64,000 nucleotides of DNA from Stenotrophomonas maltophilia (GTDB lineage: Bacteria; Pseudomonadota; Gammaproteobacteria; Xanthomonadales; Xanthomonadaceae): assembly GCF_006970445.1 (NCBI RefSeq), contig NZ_CP033877.1:1744750-1808749 (forward strand). Direction: 5' to 3'. A program made the position numbers and the translations under genes. Under the pieces are notes generated by a model that was not told the origin of the DNA, did no database searches, and was given only the letters and a program-made list of their open reading frames with translations. Every line of letters begins with the position of its first letter. The stretch's first letter is position 1. This document shows positions 1 through 9,562 of the stretch, piece by piece.

Positions 1-1
1 G

Positions 2-1264
2 CAGCCGGCGATCCGCATTGCGCGCGAAGGCTTCCCGGTGTACGACCGCATGGCCAAGGGCTATGCGTCACGGCGTGAAGTGATGGAACGCTATCCCGGC
101 ACGCGTGAGGTCTACCTGCGCAACGGCAAGCCAATCGCCACCGGTGACCTGTTCAAGCAGCCGGAACTGGCGCAGACGCTGGAGCGCCTGGCCGCGGATG
201 GCTTCGATGGCTTCTACAAGGGCCAGACCGGAAAGCTGTTGCTGGCAGGCGTGAAGCAGGCCGGAGGCAAGTGGACCGCTGAAGAGCTGGCCGGCTACCG
301 CGTGAAGCAGCGCGAGCCGATCGTGTTCAACTACAACGGCTGGAAGATCACCACCGCACCGCCGCCGTCGTCCGGTGGCATCGCGCTGGCAAGCATGCTG
401 CAGATCCTGGAAGGCTGGGACATCAAGAAGATGGACCCGGCACATCGCACCCACCTGGTGGTGGAGTCGATGCGCCGCGCCTACCGCGACCGCACCTTCT
501 TCCTCGGCGATCCGGACTTCGTGCAGATCCCGCAGAAGGTGCTGACCAGCAAGGACTACGCACAGGGCCTGCGGGCGACCATCCATCCGGAGAAGGCTAC
601 GCCCAGCGACCTGCTGTCGGGCAACCCGACACCGCTGGAAGACGACGAGACCACGCACTTCTCGATCATCGACCGCGATGGCAACCGCGTCGGCGCCACC
701 CAGACCGTCAACCTGCTGTATGGCTCGGGGCTGATTCCCAAGGGCACCGGCGTGCTGCTCAACAACGAGATGGACGACTTCGCGCTGAAGCCGGGCACAC
801 CCAACGCGTTCGGCGTGATGGGCTACGAGGCCAATGCGCCGAAGGCGGGCAAGCGCATGCTCAGCTCGATGACCCCGACCTTCATGGAGAACGCCGACAA
901 GGTGGTGGTGCTGGGTACCCCGGGCGGCAGCCGCATCATCACCATGGTGCTGCTGGGTATCCTGGGCTACGACGCCGGCCTGGATGCGCAGCAGGTTGCC
1001 GCGCTGCCGCGCTACCACCACCAGTGGCTGCCGGACCTGATCGAAGCCGAGGACGATGCGTTCGACGCGGCGACGGTGAAGCAGCTGCAGGCAATGGGTC
1101 ACAAGATCGACCTGCCGGGCAATGTCGCCGCCGGTGGCCGCGGCTCCAGCCATGTGTGGGGCAACCTGCAGACCGTGGAATGGGACCGCAAGGCGAACAG
1201 ACTGTTCGGCGGCAGCGACCCGCGCAATCCGGTGGGCAGCGCCCAGGTCGTACCGGCGCGCTGA
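2..1264 (+). CDS. ggt: gamma-glutamyltransferase, 5' truncated by window
   Basis: Gamma-glutamyltransferase cleaves the gamma-glutamyl bond of glutathione and related peptides, normally in the periplasm after autocleavage of a proenzyme. The open frame runs in from the window edge, and about 420 C-terminal residues are visible out of the roughly 570-590 usual for the family. The autoprocessing site is present as TTHFSI (codon near 650), where the first Thr is the expected N-terminal nucleophile of the small subunit. Further on, GTPGGSRIITMVL matches the conserved small-subunit Gly-rich segment. The real start lies upstream of the window. An intrinsic terminator follows at 1308-1334. Family assignment is firm; physiological substrate is inferred. 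Confidence 0.93.
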   Translation, partial: QPAIRIAREGFPVYDRMAKGYASRREVMERYPGTREVYLRNGKPIATGDLFKQPELAQTLERLAADGFDGFYKGQTGKLLLAGVKQAGGKWTAEELAGYRVKQREPIVFNYNGWKITTAPPPSSGGIALASMLQILEGWDIKKMDPAHRTHLVVESMRRAYRDRTFFLGDPDFVQIPQKVLTSKDYAQGLRATIHPEKATPSDLLSGNPTPLEDDETTHFSIIDRDGNRVGATQTVNLLYGSGLIPKGTGVLLNNEMDDFALKPGTPNAFGVMGYEANAPKAGKRMLSSMTPTFMENADKVVVLGTPGGSRIITMVLLGILGYDAGLDAQQVAALPRYHHQWLPDLIEAEDDAFDAATVKQLQAMGHKIDLPGNVAAGGRGSSHVWGNLQTVEWDRKANRLFGGSDPRNPVGSAQVVPAR

Positions 1265-1268
1265 TCCG

Positions 1269-1290
1269 GTAGCGCCGGCTGCTGGCCGGC
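1269..1290. repeat. SMAG-type palindrome
   Basis: GTAGCGCCGGC, a short loop, then GCCGGC. The GTAG tetranucleotide beside a GC-rich hairpin is the hallmark of S. maltophilia GTAG (SMAG) repeats. It sits just after the ggt stop codon. Confidence 0.6.
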
Positions 1291-1307
1291 AATCTGGCTG
1301 ATTACCG

Positions 1308-1334
1308 AAACCCCGCCTTTGCCGGCGGGGTTTT
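1308..1334 (+). terminator. intrinsic terminator after ggt
   Basis: A CCCCGCC stem pairs with GGCGGGG across a short TTTGCC loop, preceded by AAA and followed by TTTT. It could work in both orientations but lies 44 bases after the ggt stop. Confidence 0.85.
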
Positions 1335-1384
1335 CTGTTTCCTTTCTAGCGATTATTTAACGAGCCGGCGCCGATAATCGACGC

Positions 1385-2272
1385 ATGAAACTCTGGTCTA
1401 TTCGTGGAAACTCGCAGCGCCTCGATGGCGGCGCGATGTTTGGCAACGCGCCGCGTGCGTTGTGGGAAAAATGGGCGGCACCGGACGAGCTCAATCGCAT
1501 CGAGCTGGCCTGCCGTGCGCTGCTTGCCAGCCCGCTGGAAGGCAAGACGGTGCTGTTTGAAACCGGTATCGGGGCGTTCTTCGATCCGCGCATGCGTGAG
1601 CGCTATGGCGTGCAGGAAAGCCAGCACGTACTGATCGATTCGTTGCGCGAAGCAGGTTTCGAGCACGAGGACATTGATGTCGTCGTGCTCAGCCACCTGC
1701 ATTTCGATCATGCCGGCGGCCTGCTGGCGGCATGGAGCGAAGGTCGCGAGCCCGAGTTGCTGTTCCCCAACGCGACCTACGTGGTCGGCGCGCAGCATTG
1801 GCAGCGCGCCGTGCAACCGCACCCGCGTGATCGCGCCAGCTTCATTCCGGAACTGCCGGGCCTGCTGCAGGCCAGTGGCCGGCTGGAAGTGGTGGACGGG
1901 GAGTACTCGAAGGCGCTCGGCCGCAGCGTACGCTTCAGCTATAGCGACGGGCATACGCCGGGGCTGATGCTGGCCGAGATCGTCGGTCACGCGCATGCAG
2001 GCGAAAGTGCGCGTGGTGGCGTGGTGTTCTGTGCCGACCTGATCCCGGGGCGCTCATGGGTACACGTGCCGATCACCATGGGCTACGACCGCAACGCCGA
2101 GCTGCTGATCGACGAGAAGCGGCAGTTCCTTGAAGACAAGCTGGCGCGCAACGTGCGGCTGTTCTTCACCCACGACCCGCAGGTGGCGCTGGCGCAGCTG
2201 GGCCGTGATGACAAGGGACGTTTCGTGACCCTGCACGAACAGGGCGAGCTGAAGGCGCGCGCCCTGGGGTAA
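1385..2272 (+). CDS. MBL-fold metallo-hydrolase
   Basis: A 295-residue metallo-beta-lactamase-fold hydrolase with no signal peptide, so probably cytoplasmic. The metal-binding motif [10 protein letters not shown] lies at about residues 103-112. Further ligands are plausible at the AQHW His (near 137), the CADL Asp (near 220) and the FFTHDP His near 260. This arrangement is shared by glyoxalase II, lactonases and many uncharacterised hydrolases, so the substrate cannot be read from sequence. The gene is monocistronic: ggt's terminator lies upstream and a hairpin follows directly after the stop. Confidence 0.85.
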   Translation: MKLWSIRGNSQRLDGGAMFGNAPRALWEKWAAPDELNRIELACRALLASPLEGKTVLFETGIGAFFDPRMRERYGVQESQHVLIDSLREAGFEHEDIDVVVLSHLHFDHAGGLLAAWSEGREPELLFPNATYVVGAQHWQRAVQPHPRDRASFIPELPGLLQASGRLEVVDGEYSKALGRSVRFSYSDGHTPGLMLAEIVGHAHAGESARGGVVFCADLIPGRSWVHVPITMGYDRNAELLIDEKRQFLEDKLARNVRLFFTHDPQVALAQLGRDDKGRFVTLHEQGELKARALG

Positions 2273-2278
2273 TGAAAT

Positions 2279-2300
2279 GGCCGGGCTATGCCCGGCCTTT
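2279..2300 (+). terminator. hairpin terminator after MBL hydrolase
   Basis: GGCCGGGC-TAT-GCCCGGCC followed by TTT, six bases after the stop codon. The palindrome also resembles the core of a SMAG repeat, so it may be a repeat used as a terminator. Confidence 0.65.
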
Positions 2301-2311
2301 CACTGACGGCG

Positions 2312-2331
2312 GCAGATCCACGCCATGCGTG
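2312..2331. repeat. SMAG-type palindrome (CCACGC/GCGTGG class)
   Basis: AGATCCACGCCATGCGTGGA, the same palindrome that recurs near 10174, 39615, 41916 and 52042. This copy lies between the MBL hydrolase and the convergent PsiF-type gene. Confidence 0.7.
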
Positions 2332-2357
2332 GAAGGCGTACTACCCGGACGTGATTG

Positions 2358-2651
2358 CTACGACGACTTCAGGCAGCTGCTCATGAAGGTCTTGCGCGCA
2401 TCACCGGCCAGCTTCTTGGCGCCGGCGTCGGCATTGCACTTGCGCATGCGTTCCTGCTGCGGATTGACCGCCTTGGTCTCGGCGGCGTGGCCGCTGAGGC
2501 AGGAGCTCTGCGCGGTCTTGTAGGCATCACCCTTCAAGCCCTTGTTCTTGGCCGAGCATTCGGCCATGCGCTGCTGCTGCGGGGTGGTGGCGTTGGCAGC
2601 CAGGGGCAGGCCGACCAGCAGAGCGGCGGCCAGCAGGAAAGAGGCTTTCAT
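2358..2651 (-). CDS. PsiF repeat-containing secreted protein
   Basis: A 97-residue exported protein. The N-terminus MKASFLLAAALLVGLPLAANA is a clear Sec signal peptide, and this Met is chosen over an upstream one because the signal begins there. The mature part carries two PsiF-type repeats, each with Q-R-M-x-x-C and a second Cys about 25 residues later (QQQRMAECSAKNKGLKGD and QQERMRKCNADAGAKKLAGD). PsiF is phosphate-starvation inducible in E. coli, but its molecular function is unknown. The gene is convergent with the MBL hydrolase. Confidence 0.85.
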   Translation of the reverse strand: MKASFLLAAALLVGLPLAANATTPQQQRMAECSAKNKGLKGDAYKTAQSSCLSGHAAETKAVNPQQERMRKCNADAGAKKLAGDARKTFMSSCLKSS

Positions 2652-2765
2652 CAGGGTGCTCCAAGCGGTGGCGGGTGCGCGGAGCATTCGCTTCGGGCCG
2701 GCAAGGCCACGTGAAGAATCACACCATTGCCGCGCCTGCTTGCGGCAACGTTCAGATCGGCGTAT

Positions 2766-2787
2766 TACTTAGCCATATGGGTAAGTA
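2766..2787. promoter_or_regulatory. candidate ArsR operator over the start codon
   Basis: An imperfect 22-base palindrome with arms TACTTAGCCAT and ATGGGTAAGTA, centred on CATATG, overlaps the start codon of the ArsR-family gene at 2777. Only one base pair per arm deviates from perfect symmetry. Position and symmetry fit autoregulation by the downstream winged-helix protein; binding itself is inferred. Confidence 0.6.
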
Positions 2788-3136
2788 TGATCCCGCCATT
2801 CAAGAGGTCTTCCAGGCACTGGCCGACCCGACGCGCTGCGCGATCGTGGCTGCGCTGGGGCAAGGGCCGTGCACGGTGTCGACGCTGGCCGAGCCGTTCG
2901 AGATGGCCTTGCCCTCGCTGATGAAACATCTGGCCGTGCTGGAACGCAGCGGCGTGGTGCGCAGCCACAAGCAGGGGCGCATACGCACCTGCGAACTGGT
3001 GCCGGCGCGACTGGGCCAGGCCGAGCAATGGCTCGCGGAACAGCGTGCCGCATGGGAAGCGCGTGCCGACCGCATGGTCGATTTCGTCGAAACCCTTCAC
3101 CGACAGGAGCAGGTCCATGGCCGTAGACGCAGGTAA
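2777..3136 (+). CDS. ArsR-family winged-helix regulator
   Basis: A 119-residue ArsR/SmtB-type repressor. MGKYDPAIQEVFQALADPTR is the typical N-terminus of the subfamily partnered with SRPBCC (AHSA1-like) proteins. The recognition region SLMKHLAVLERSGVVRSHKQGR is the winged helix-turn-helix. There is no metal-binding CxC motif, so arsenic or metal sensing is unlikely. An upstream in-frame ATG at 2675 is rejected because the family begins at MGKYDP and the palindromic operator sits at 2766-2787. It overlaps the downstream SRPBCC gene by 20 bases, so the two are translated as a unit. Confidence 0.88.
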   Translation: MGKYDPAIQEVFQALADPTRCAIVAALGQGPCTVSTLAEPFEMALPSLMKHLAVLERSGVVRSHKQGRIRTCELVPARLGQAEQWLAEQRAAWEARADRMVDFVETLHRQEQVHGRRRR

Positions 3137-3596
3137 CAACCCCGACACCGATCTGGTCATCAGCCGTGTGCTGAACGCACCGCGTGCCGCCTTGTGGCGG
3201 GCCTGGACCGACCCGGAACTGCTGCGCCAGTGGTGGTGCCCGAAGCCCTGGACCACCGAGGTGCGTGCATTCGACCTGCGCCCCGGCGGGGCCTTCCACA
3301 CCTTCATGCAAGGACCGGATGGCGGCAGTAGTGACAACCCGGGCAGCTTCCTCGAGATCGTGCCGCAGCAGCGCCTGGTGTTCACCTCGATGCTGGGTGC
3401 GGGCTGGCGACCGCAGTCCCCCTGGCTGGGCTTCACCGCCATCATCACCATGGAGGACGAGGGGCAGGGCTGCCGCTACACCGCGCGGGTGATGCACCCG
3501 GACAAGGCCCTGCGTGACCAGCATGAGCAGCTGGGCTTCTTCGACGGCTGGAACACCGTCATCGGCCAGCTGGAAACCTTCGCCGCCGGCCTCTGA
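3117..3596 (+). CDS. SRPBCC / AHSA1-like domain protein
   Basis: A 159-residue single-domain START/AHSA1-fold protein. The pattern ISRVLNAPRAALWRAWTDPE followed by WWCPKPW and the closing GWNTVIGQLETF helix is characteristic of the AHSA1-related group that forms operons with ArsR regulators. These proteins bind hydrophobic ligands in a central cavity; no ligand is predictable here. The start at 3117 lies inside the end of the ArsR gene, with CAGGAG a few bases upstream as ribosome-binding site. Confidence 0.85.
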   Translation: MAVDAGNNPDTDLVISRVLNAPRAALWRAWTDPELLRQWWCPKPWTTEVRAFDLRPGGAFHTFMQGPDGGSSDNPGSFLEIVPQQRLVFTSMLGAGWRPQSPWLGFTAIITMEDEGQGCRYTARVMHPDKALRDQHEQLGFFDGWNTVIGQLETFAAGL

Positions 3597-3612
3597 TGCC
3601 GTGCCTGGAGGC

Positions 3613-3699
3613 GGGGTCAGAGCCCTCTCCTGGGGAGAGGGATCCGACCCCATAGCTGTTGGGGTCAGATCCCTTTCGTTGCGAAAGGGCTCTGACCCC
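3613..3699. repeat. two tandem 39-base palindromes
   Basis: Two related palindromes, 3613-3651 and 3661-3699, each begin GGGGTCAGA and end with the complementary GACCCC, with an AGAGGG or AAAGGG inner stem. They are in tandem, and the second loop is inverted relative to the first. They occupy the gap between the SRPBCC gene and the convergent upp gene. They differ from SMAG repeats in sequence and lack GTAG. Confidence 0.7.
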
Positions 3700-3710
3700 G
3701 GTCCGCCGGA

Positions 3711-4343
3711 TCAACCGACGCGGGTACCGAAGATGCGGTCGCCGGCATCGCCCAGGCCCGGCAGGATGTAGCCCTTGTCGTTGAGCTGGGCATCGATGGC
3801 CGCGGTGTAGATCTCCACGTCCGGGTGCACGGCCTTGACCGCTTCGATGCCTTCCGGCGCGGCTACCAGGAAGATGCCCTTGATGCGGCGGGCACCGGCA
3901 CGCTTGAGCATGTCGATGGTGGCGATCAGGGTGCCGCCGGTGGCCAGCATCGGATCCAGGATCAGCGCGTCGCGCTCTTCCAGGCGGCCGGTCAGGCGCT
4001 CGAAGTAGGGCACCGGCTGCAGGGTTTCCTCATCGCGCTGCAGGCCGACCACGCTGACGCGGGCTGCCGGGATCAGCGACAGCACGCCACTGAGCATGCC
4101 CAGGCCGGCACGCAGGATCGGCACCACGGTGATCTTGGCGCCGGCAATGCGCTGCACCGTGACCGGGCCGGCCCAGCCGGGCAGGGTGTGCGGCTCGGTG
4201 TCCAGGTCGGCGGTGGCCTCGTAGGCCAGCAGCGTACCCAGCTCGTTGGCCAGTTCGCGGAAATCCTTGGTGCTGAGCGCAGCGTTGCGCATCAGGCCGA
4301 TCTTATGCTGCACCAGCGGGTGGCGCACTTCGACGATCTTCAT
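3711..4343 (-). CDS. upp: uracil phosphoribosyltransferase
   Basis: Uracil phosphoribosyltransferase (210 residues) converts uracil and PRPP to UMP in pyrimidine salvage. The N-terminus [19 protein letters not shown] is family-typical and decides the start over longer upstream Met codons. The PRPP-binding loop is [14 protein letters not shown] (about residues 127-140), and the C-terminus [17 protein letters not shown] is the uracil-binding region. It stands alone, convergent with the SRPBCC gene and divergent from the phytase operon. Confidence 0.96.
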   Translation of the reverse strand: MKIVEVRHPLVQHKIGLMRNAALSTKDFRELANELGTLLAYEATADLDTEPHTLPGWAGPVTVQRIAGAKITVVPILRAGLGMLSGVLSLIPAARVSVVGLQRDEETLQPVPYFERLTGRLEERDALILDPMLATGGTLIATIDMLKRAGARRIKGIFLVAAPEGIEAVKAVHPDVEIYTAAIDAQLNDKGYILPGLGDAGDRIFGTRVG

Positions 4344-4511
4344 GGTCGGGAAGGGGAAAAGGAGAGAGGACGCCATTTTGCCGGATTGGCGTGTCGAACC
4401 CCAAACCGGGCCCCGACCCGCCGTACATGAAATGTGCAGATGCATGTCACGGCCATGCAACCTTGCGGACATACCGTGCAGACCCATTCTTAACAGGAAT
4501 GGGGATTCCCA

Positions 4512-7073
4512 GTGCATATCAAGACTCCGTTGGCCGTTGCCATCACCCTGACCCTGGCGATGGGGGCCGCAGCTCCGCTGCAGGCCGCCGGGCAGCAGGC
4601 GGTAGCCGCCACCGGCGCCGTGGCGGCCGACGCGGTCGACCTGGACCGTATCGAAGTGCGCGCCCAGCTCGAATCGCAGATCCGCGCGGTCGACCTCAAG
4701 CGCAGCAGCGACGCCATCGAGGACGCGGTGTCCTCCGATGCCCTGGGCCAGTACCCGGACAAGAACGTCGCCGAATCACTGCAGCGCCTGCCGGGCGTCA
4801 GCGTGACCCGCGACCAGGGTGAAGGCCGCTTCGTGGTCATCCGCGGCCTGGACGCCAACCTCAACAGCGTCAGCGTGGATGGCATCGCCATCGGCACGCC
4901 GGAAGATTCGAGCCGCGCCGCGCCGCTGGACGTGATCCCGTCCGACTCCACCGAGCGCCTGCGCGTGGTGAAGTCGCCGACCCCGGACATGCCGGGTGAT
5001 GCCATCGGTGGCGCCGTGCTGGTGGAATCGGCTTCGGCCTTCGACCGCGACGGTCGCAGCCTGCGCGGCAAGATCGAGGGCAGCCACCAGCAGTTGTCCG
5101 GCGAGACCAGTCCCAAGGCCGCCTTCAACTACAGCGAAGTGTTCAACGATACGTTCGGCGTGGCACTGGGCGTGAATTACCAGAAGCGCAGGTTCGAGTC
5201 GGACAACACCGAAGTGGAGTATGACGGCGAGGACGATGCCGCCCCCGGCGACGTGACCGCGATCAACCTGCAGCACCGCAAGTACGAGATCGAGCGCAAG
5301 CGCATCGGTGCCAACCTCAACCTCGACTGGCGCCCCAACGAAGACAGCAAGTACTACCTGCGCACGCTGTACAGCCAGTTCGATGATGCGGAGACCCGCC
5401 AGCGCGTGATCTTCAACTTCGACGATGCGAAGATGGTCAAGGCCGGCACCGACCAGTACCGCCTGGATGGCATGCCGAAGGATTCCATCGACAAGCGCAT
5501 GCGCTACCGCACCAAGAAGGAAAACACCTTCGCGGCCAGTCTCGGTGGCGAGAACAAGCTGACCAACGCCGTGGTCGATTACCGGATCGGCTACACCCGT
5601 ACCGAAGAGCGCGTGAACGACGAGATGGAGGCGCGCTTCAAGCTCAACGGCAAGGCCTTCAACGGCACCCTGGACCAGAGCAGCCGCCTGCCCAGCTACA
5701 GCTTCGACAATCCGCAGTGGCTGGACAACAGCAGCTACGCGTTCGACCGTTTCGTGCTTTCGCCCAAGCAGGTGAACGACAAGGAACACAGCGCGCAGGT
5801 CAACGTGCGCTTCGACGGCGACAGCAGCAGCATCAAGTTCGGCCTGCTGGGCCGCTGGCGCGACCGCGACGTGAATGTGGATGAGCGCGAACTGCGCGTC
5901 GGTCCGAAGGTGGCGCTGTCGAGCTGGACCACCTCTTCGCCCGAACACCGTCACGGCAACCTCGGCGACGGCATGGATTCGGCCGCGATGCGCGCCTTCT
6001 GGGCCGCCAATGGTGGCCAGTACAGCGCCCGCCCGCAGGACGCCGGTGGCAACGCGATGACATCGCTGGAAGAGGACTACGTGGCCAGCGAAGACATCTT
6101 CGCCAGCTACGCCATGGGAACCTGGGACGTCGGCGCGCTGCGCATCATCGGTGGTGTGCGCGTGGAAAACACCCGCTTCAAGGCGGTCGGCAACCAGGTG
6201 GACGTGGCCGCCAACGGCCGCAGCTTCACCGTCACCCCGCGCGTGGCCAACAGCAGCTACACCGACGTGCTGCCGGGCCTGCACCTGCGCTATGACGCCG
6301 CCGATGACTGGGTGCTGCGCGCCTCGGCCAACAAGACCGTATCGCGCCCGTCCTTCGGCGACGTCTCGCCGCGCGTGGGCTACAGCCGCGGTGACGAGGA
6401 AGTGCGCCTGGGCAATCCGGAACTGGATCCGTACGAATCGAAGAACATCGACCTGTCGGTGGAGAAGTACATCGGCAGCAGCGGCATCGTTTCGCTGGGC
6501 CTGTTCCACAAATCGATCGATGGCTACATCGTGGAAACCGTGCGTACCAATGATCCGGCCTACGGTGGATTCGACGTGACCCAGCCGATCAATGGTCGCA
6601 AGGCCACCGTGCGTGGTGCGGAATTCAACTGGCAGCAGCAGCTGGCCTTCCTGCCGGACGGCCTGGATGGCCTGCTGGTCGGTGCCAGTGGCACCTGGCT
6701 GGATACCAAGTTCGATGCCGGTATCAAGGACCGTGCGGGCGAGGACTTCACCCTGCCGCGCGCTTCCAAGCATGTCTACAGCGCACACATCGGCTATGAA
6801 AAGTACGGTGTGAGCACGCGCCTGGCGGCGGTGTACCGCAGCGAGTACCTGGACAGCATCGGCAAGGGGCGCGCATTCGACATCTACGTGGCACCCAACA
6901 CCCAGCTCGATTTCTCGCTGGACTACAAGTTCACCCCGCGCGTGAGCGTGTACTTCGAAGCGCAGAACCTGCTGGACAAGCCGTTGGAGCTGTACCAGGG
7001 CACGCGTTCGCGCACCCTGCAGATGGAAGAGTACGGCCGCACCTATGCGCTGGGCCTGAAGGTGGCGCTGTGA
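4512..7073 (+). CDS. TonB-dependent outer-membrane receptor (phytase operon)
   Basis: An 853-residue TonB-dependent receptor with a signal peptide ending near AAPLQA. The plug domain contains [22 protein letters not shown] and [13 protein letters not shown], typical of the large Xanthomonas/Caulobacter receptor group. The C-terminal half is a beta-barrel rich in alternating aromatic strands and ends YALGLKVAL. Translation begins at GTG 4512 ([13 protein letters not shown]), 21 bases after AGGAATGGGGA. The stop codon overlaps the start of a phytase-like gene (TGATG at 7071-7075), so uptake of phytate or its products is the likely role; this rests on context, not on residues in the receptor. 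Confidence 0.9.
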   Translation: MHIKTPLAVAITLTLAMGAAAPLQAAGQQAVAATGAVAADAVDLDRIEVRAQLESQIRAVDLKRSSDAIEDAVSSDALGQYPDKNVAESLQRLPGVSVTRDQGEGRFVVIRGLDANLNSVSVDGIAIGTPEDSSRAAPLDVIPSDSTERLRVVKSPTPDMPGDAIGGAVLVESASAFDRDGRSLRGKIEGSHQQLSGETSPKAAFNYSEVFNDTFGVALGVNYQKRRFESDNTEVEYDGEDDAAPGDVTAINLQHRKYEIERKRIGANLNLDWRPNEDSKYYLRTLYSQFDDAETRQRVIFNFDDAKMVKAGTDQYRLDGMPKDSIDKRMRYRTKKENTFAASLGGENKLTNAVVDYRIGYTRTEERVNDEMEARFKLNGKAFNGTLDQSSRLPSYSFDNPQWLDNSSYAFDRFVLSPKQVNDKEHSAQVNVRFDGDSSSIKFGLLGRWRDRDVNVDERELRVGPKVALSSWTTSSPEHRHGNLGDGMDSAAMRAFWAANGGQYSARPQDAGGNAMTSLEEDYVASEDIFASYAMGTWDVGALRIIGGVRVENTRFKAVGNQVDVAANGRSFTVTPRVANSSYTDVLPGLHLRYDAADDWVLRASANKTVSRPSFGDVSPRVGYSRGDEEVRLGNPELDPYESKNIDLSVEKYIGSSGIVSLGLFHKSIDGYIVETVRTNDPAYGGFDVTQPINGRKATVRGAEFNWQQQLAFLPDGLDGLLVGASGTWLDTKFDAGIKDRAGEDFTLPRASKHVYSAHIGYEKYGVSTRLAAVYRSEYLDSIGKGRAFDIYVAPNTQLDFSLDYKFTPRVSVYFEAQNLLDKPLELYQGTRSRTLQMEEYGRTYALGLKVAL

Positions 7074-8188
7074 TGGGGCGTGGCGTCACTGTCCTGGCCG
7101 CCGCACTGGCGGCTACGCTGGTCGCCGGCTGCACGCCGGCCACCGGCAACGATCCGGTTGCGGGAGCGGCCGCGCCGGTCGCCAGTGGCGAGCGCGTGGT
7201 GACCACCATCGCCGAAGCCTTCCTGTCACCGATGACCCCGGCCGACAACATCGACTCGCCGGCGGCCTGGCGCGCGCCGGACGGCGCGCTGTGGCTGATC
7301 GCCACCGCCAAGGCGACCGACAAGCTGGTGGTCTACGACGGCAGCACCGGCCAGCACCTGCGTGACGTTGGCAGCAGCGGCACCGCACCGGGTCAGTTCG
7401 ACCGCCCAAACGGCATCGCGGTGACCGACGACCTGCTGTGGATCGTCGAGCGCGACAATCACCGCGTGCAGGTGCTGAGCCTGCCGGACTTCGCGCCGCT
7501 GGCGACCTTCGCTGCGGACGACCTGCGCAAGCCGTACGGCCTGTGGGTCGACCGCCGTGCCGATGGCTACAGCGTCTACGTCACCGATTCCTGGGACAAC
7601 GGCGAGGATGCGCAGGGGCGTGACATCCTGCCGCCGCTGGCCGAGCTGGACAAGCGCGTGCGCCAGTACCAGGTGACCCGCGACGGCACGAAGGTCGAGG
7701 CAAAGCTGGTGGCCAGCATCGGCGATACCACCGAAGCCGGTGCGCTGCGCGTGGTCGAGTCGATCTGGGGCGACCCCGAGAACGACCGACTGCTGATTGC
7801 CGAAGAGGACGAGAGCTACGCCAGCGAGTTCAAGGTCTACACCCTGGCCGGACGCTTCACCGGTACCACCTTCGGCCGCGATGTATTCAAGGCGCAGGCC
7901 GAAGGCGTGACCCTGCGCACCTGTGGCAAGGACGGCTGGTGGATCACCACCGAGCAGGGCAAGCAACGCAGCGTGTTCCATCTGTTCGACCGGCACACGC
8001 TGAAGCCGGTCGGCGCGTTCCAGGGCAACACCGTGGCCAACACCGATGGCATCTGGATGATGCAGCAGCCCAGCGCGCGCTTCCCGCACGGTGCGCTGTA
8101 TGCAGTGCATGACGACCAGGGCGTGGTGGCGTTCGACTGGGAGAGCGTCGCCAAGCAGCTCGCGCTGCCGCTGGAGTGTGGCGCATGA
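7073..8188 (+). CDS. phytase-like beta-propeller lipoprotein
   Basis: A 371-residue lipoprotein: AATLVAGC is a good lipobox. The mature part resembles beta-propeller phytases, with NIDSPAAWRAPDGALWLIAT and TDKLVVYDGSTG matching the DDPAIW...TDK-GLVVYD segment of the family. An NHL-like strand (GQFDRPNGIAV...ERDNHRVQVL) follows. These enzymes need calcium and release phosphate from phytate outside the inner membrane. The ATG at 7073 overlaps the receptor stop; a GTG three bases upstream is an alternative. The calcium-binding acidic residues cannot be verified by eye, so a related esterase or lactonase propeller remains possible. Confidence 0.75.
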   Translation: MGRGVTVLAAALAATLVAGCTPATGNDPVAGAAAPVASGERVVTTIAEAFLSPMTPADNIDSPAAWRAPDGALWLIATAKATDKLVVYDGSTGQHLRDVGSSGTAPGQFDRPNGIAVTDDLLWIVERDNHRVQVLSLPDFAPLATFAADDLRKPYGLWVDRRADGYSVYVTDSWDNGEDAQGRDILPPLAELDKRVRQYQVTRDGTKVEAKLVASIGDTTEAGALRVVESIWGDPENDRLLIAEEDESYASEFKVYTLAGRFTGTTFGRDVFKAQAEGVTLRTCGKDGWWITTEQGKQRSVFHLFDRHTLKPVGAFQGNTVANTDGIWMMQQPSARFPHGALYAVHDDQGVVAFDWESVAKQLALPLECGA

Positions 8189-9552
8189 GCCGGCACTGCG
8201 TGATGCGCACGCTGGCGCTGGGCCTGTTGCTGGCGCTGCCGTCGCTGTCGTTCGCGGCAGCCGAACCGAATACCCAGGTGCCGGCGGGTAGCCGCCACTA
8301 CGCAGCGACGACGGTGCCGGACCGCATCGTCGCCTCGCCGGCGGTCGATCCCAGCCATGGGTTCGCCGTGGCCTGGCGCACCGATGGCAGCGTGCAGGCG
8401 CCGCTGCTGGAAATCGCGCTGGCCGCAGATTCGCCGGCCATTGAAGGCATCCGCCAGGTGCGTGCGACGACCCGCGCGCTGCAGACCGAGAACGGTCTGT
8501 CGCACCACCATCGAGCGGATATCGATGGCCTGCAGCCGGATACCCAGTACGTCTACCGTGTGCAGGGCAGTGGCAGCTGGAGCGCCTGGAACCAGCTGCG
8601 CACGCTGGCCAGCGCCGATCAGCCGCTGACCCTGCTGTACTTCGGCGATACCCAGAACAAGAACGTCAGCCATGTCAGCCGCGTGGTGCGTGCTGCACAG
8701 AAGGCTGCGCCGCAGGCGCGCATGAGTCTGTTTGCCGGTGACCTGGTCAGCGGTGGCGACAACATGGACGACAGCGAGTGGGGCGAGTGGTTCGCTGCGA
8801 TCAGTTGGCTGGCGCAGGAAACGCTGGTGGCGCCGGCCATCGGCAACCACGAGTACTTCGAGGAATTCGAGGACACCCCGCAGGAGCGCCGCGTGCTGGG
8901 CCGGCACTGGCCGGTGACGTTCGCGCTGCCGGGCAATGGTGCCACCGCGGCGCGTCAGACCAGCTACTGGTTCGATGCGCAGGGCGTGCGCGTGGCCGTG
9001 GTCGATGGCACATCGGCACTCGACCTCGGCACCGCCAAAGCACAGGCACAGTGGCTGGACAAGGTGCTGACCGGCAATCGGCAGCCGTGGACCATCGTGC
9101 TGCTGCACCAGCCGTTCTACTCGCCGCGCGAAGGGCGCGAGAACGCCGCGTTGCGTGACGTGCTGCTGCCGGTGGTACGCCGCCACAACGTCGATCTGGT
9201 GCTGCAGGGCCACGATCACACCTATGGCCGCCGCGGCGAAGGGCAGGCCGCGACGCCGCAGTATGTGGTGACCGTGGCCGGACCGAAGCAGTACCGCCTT
9301 TCCGACGAAGCGCGCAGGACGATGGACCCGGTGGCCGAGGACACCCAGCTGTTCCAGGTGCTGAACATCGACCCGCAGCACCTGCGCTATGAAGCACGCA
9401 CCGTGACCGGCCGTCTTTACGATGCCTTCGAACTGCGTCGTGATGCCAAGGGTGGAAAGCAGCGCACGGAGCTGACCGAAGGCCGCATTGCTCCGCGCGA
9501 CTGCCCGCGGGCGCAGACCGCCAAGGGTCGCGCCGATCGCTGCTGGGAATGA
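8185..9552 (+). CDS. secreted purple-acid-type metallophosphoesterase
   Basis: A 455-residue exported phosphatase. A Sec signal ends around LSFAAA, a fibronectin-like domain occupies about residues 50-150, and the calcineurin-type metal-binding motifs follow in order: YFGDTQN, AGDLVSGGDN, IGNHEYFEEF, LLHQPFY and GHDHTYGRR. All dimetal ligands expected for the purple acid phosphatase group are present. The start overlaps the phytase stop (ATGA at 8185-8188); an upstream GTG is less likely. In the operon it would remove phosphates from partly dephosphorylated inositol phosphates or other phosphoesters. Confidence 0.9.
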   Translation: MSRHCVMRTLALGLLLALPSLSFAAAEPNTQVPAGSRHYAATTVPDRIVASPAVDPSHGFAVAWRTDGSVQAPLLEIALAADSPAIEGIRQVRATTRALQTENGLSHHHRADIDGLQPDTQYVYRVQGSGSWSAWNQLRTLASADQPLTLLYFGDTQNKNVSHVSRVVRAAQKAAPQARMSLFAGDLVSGGDNMDDSEWGEWFAAISWLAQETLVAPAIGNHEYFEEFEDTPQERRVLGRHWPVTFALPGNGATAARQTSYWFDAQGVRVAVVDGTSALDLGTAKAQAQWLDKVLTGNRQPWTIVLLHQPFYSPREGRENAALRDVLLPVVRRHNVDLVLQGHDHTYGRRGEGQAATPQYVVTVAGPKQYRLSDEARRTMDPVAEDTQLFQVLNIDPQHLRYEARTVTGRLYDAFELRRDAKGGKQRTELTEGRIAPRDCPRAQTAKGRADRCWE

Positions 9553-9562
9553 AGAATCGCCT

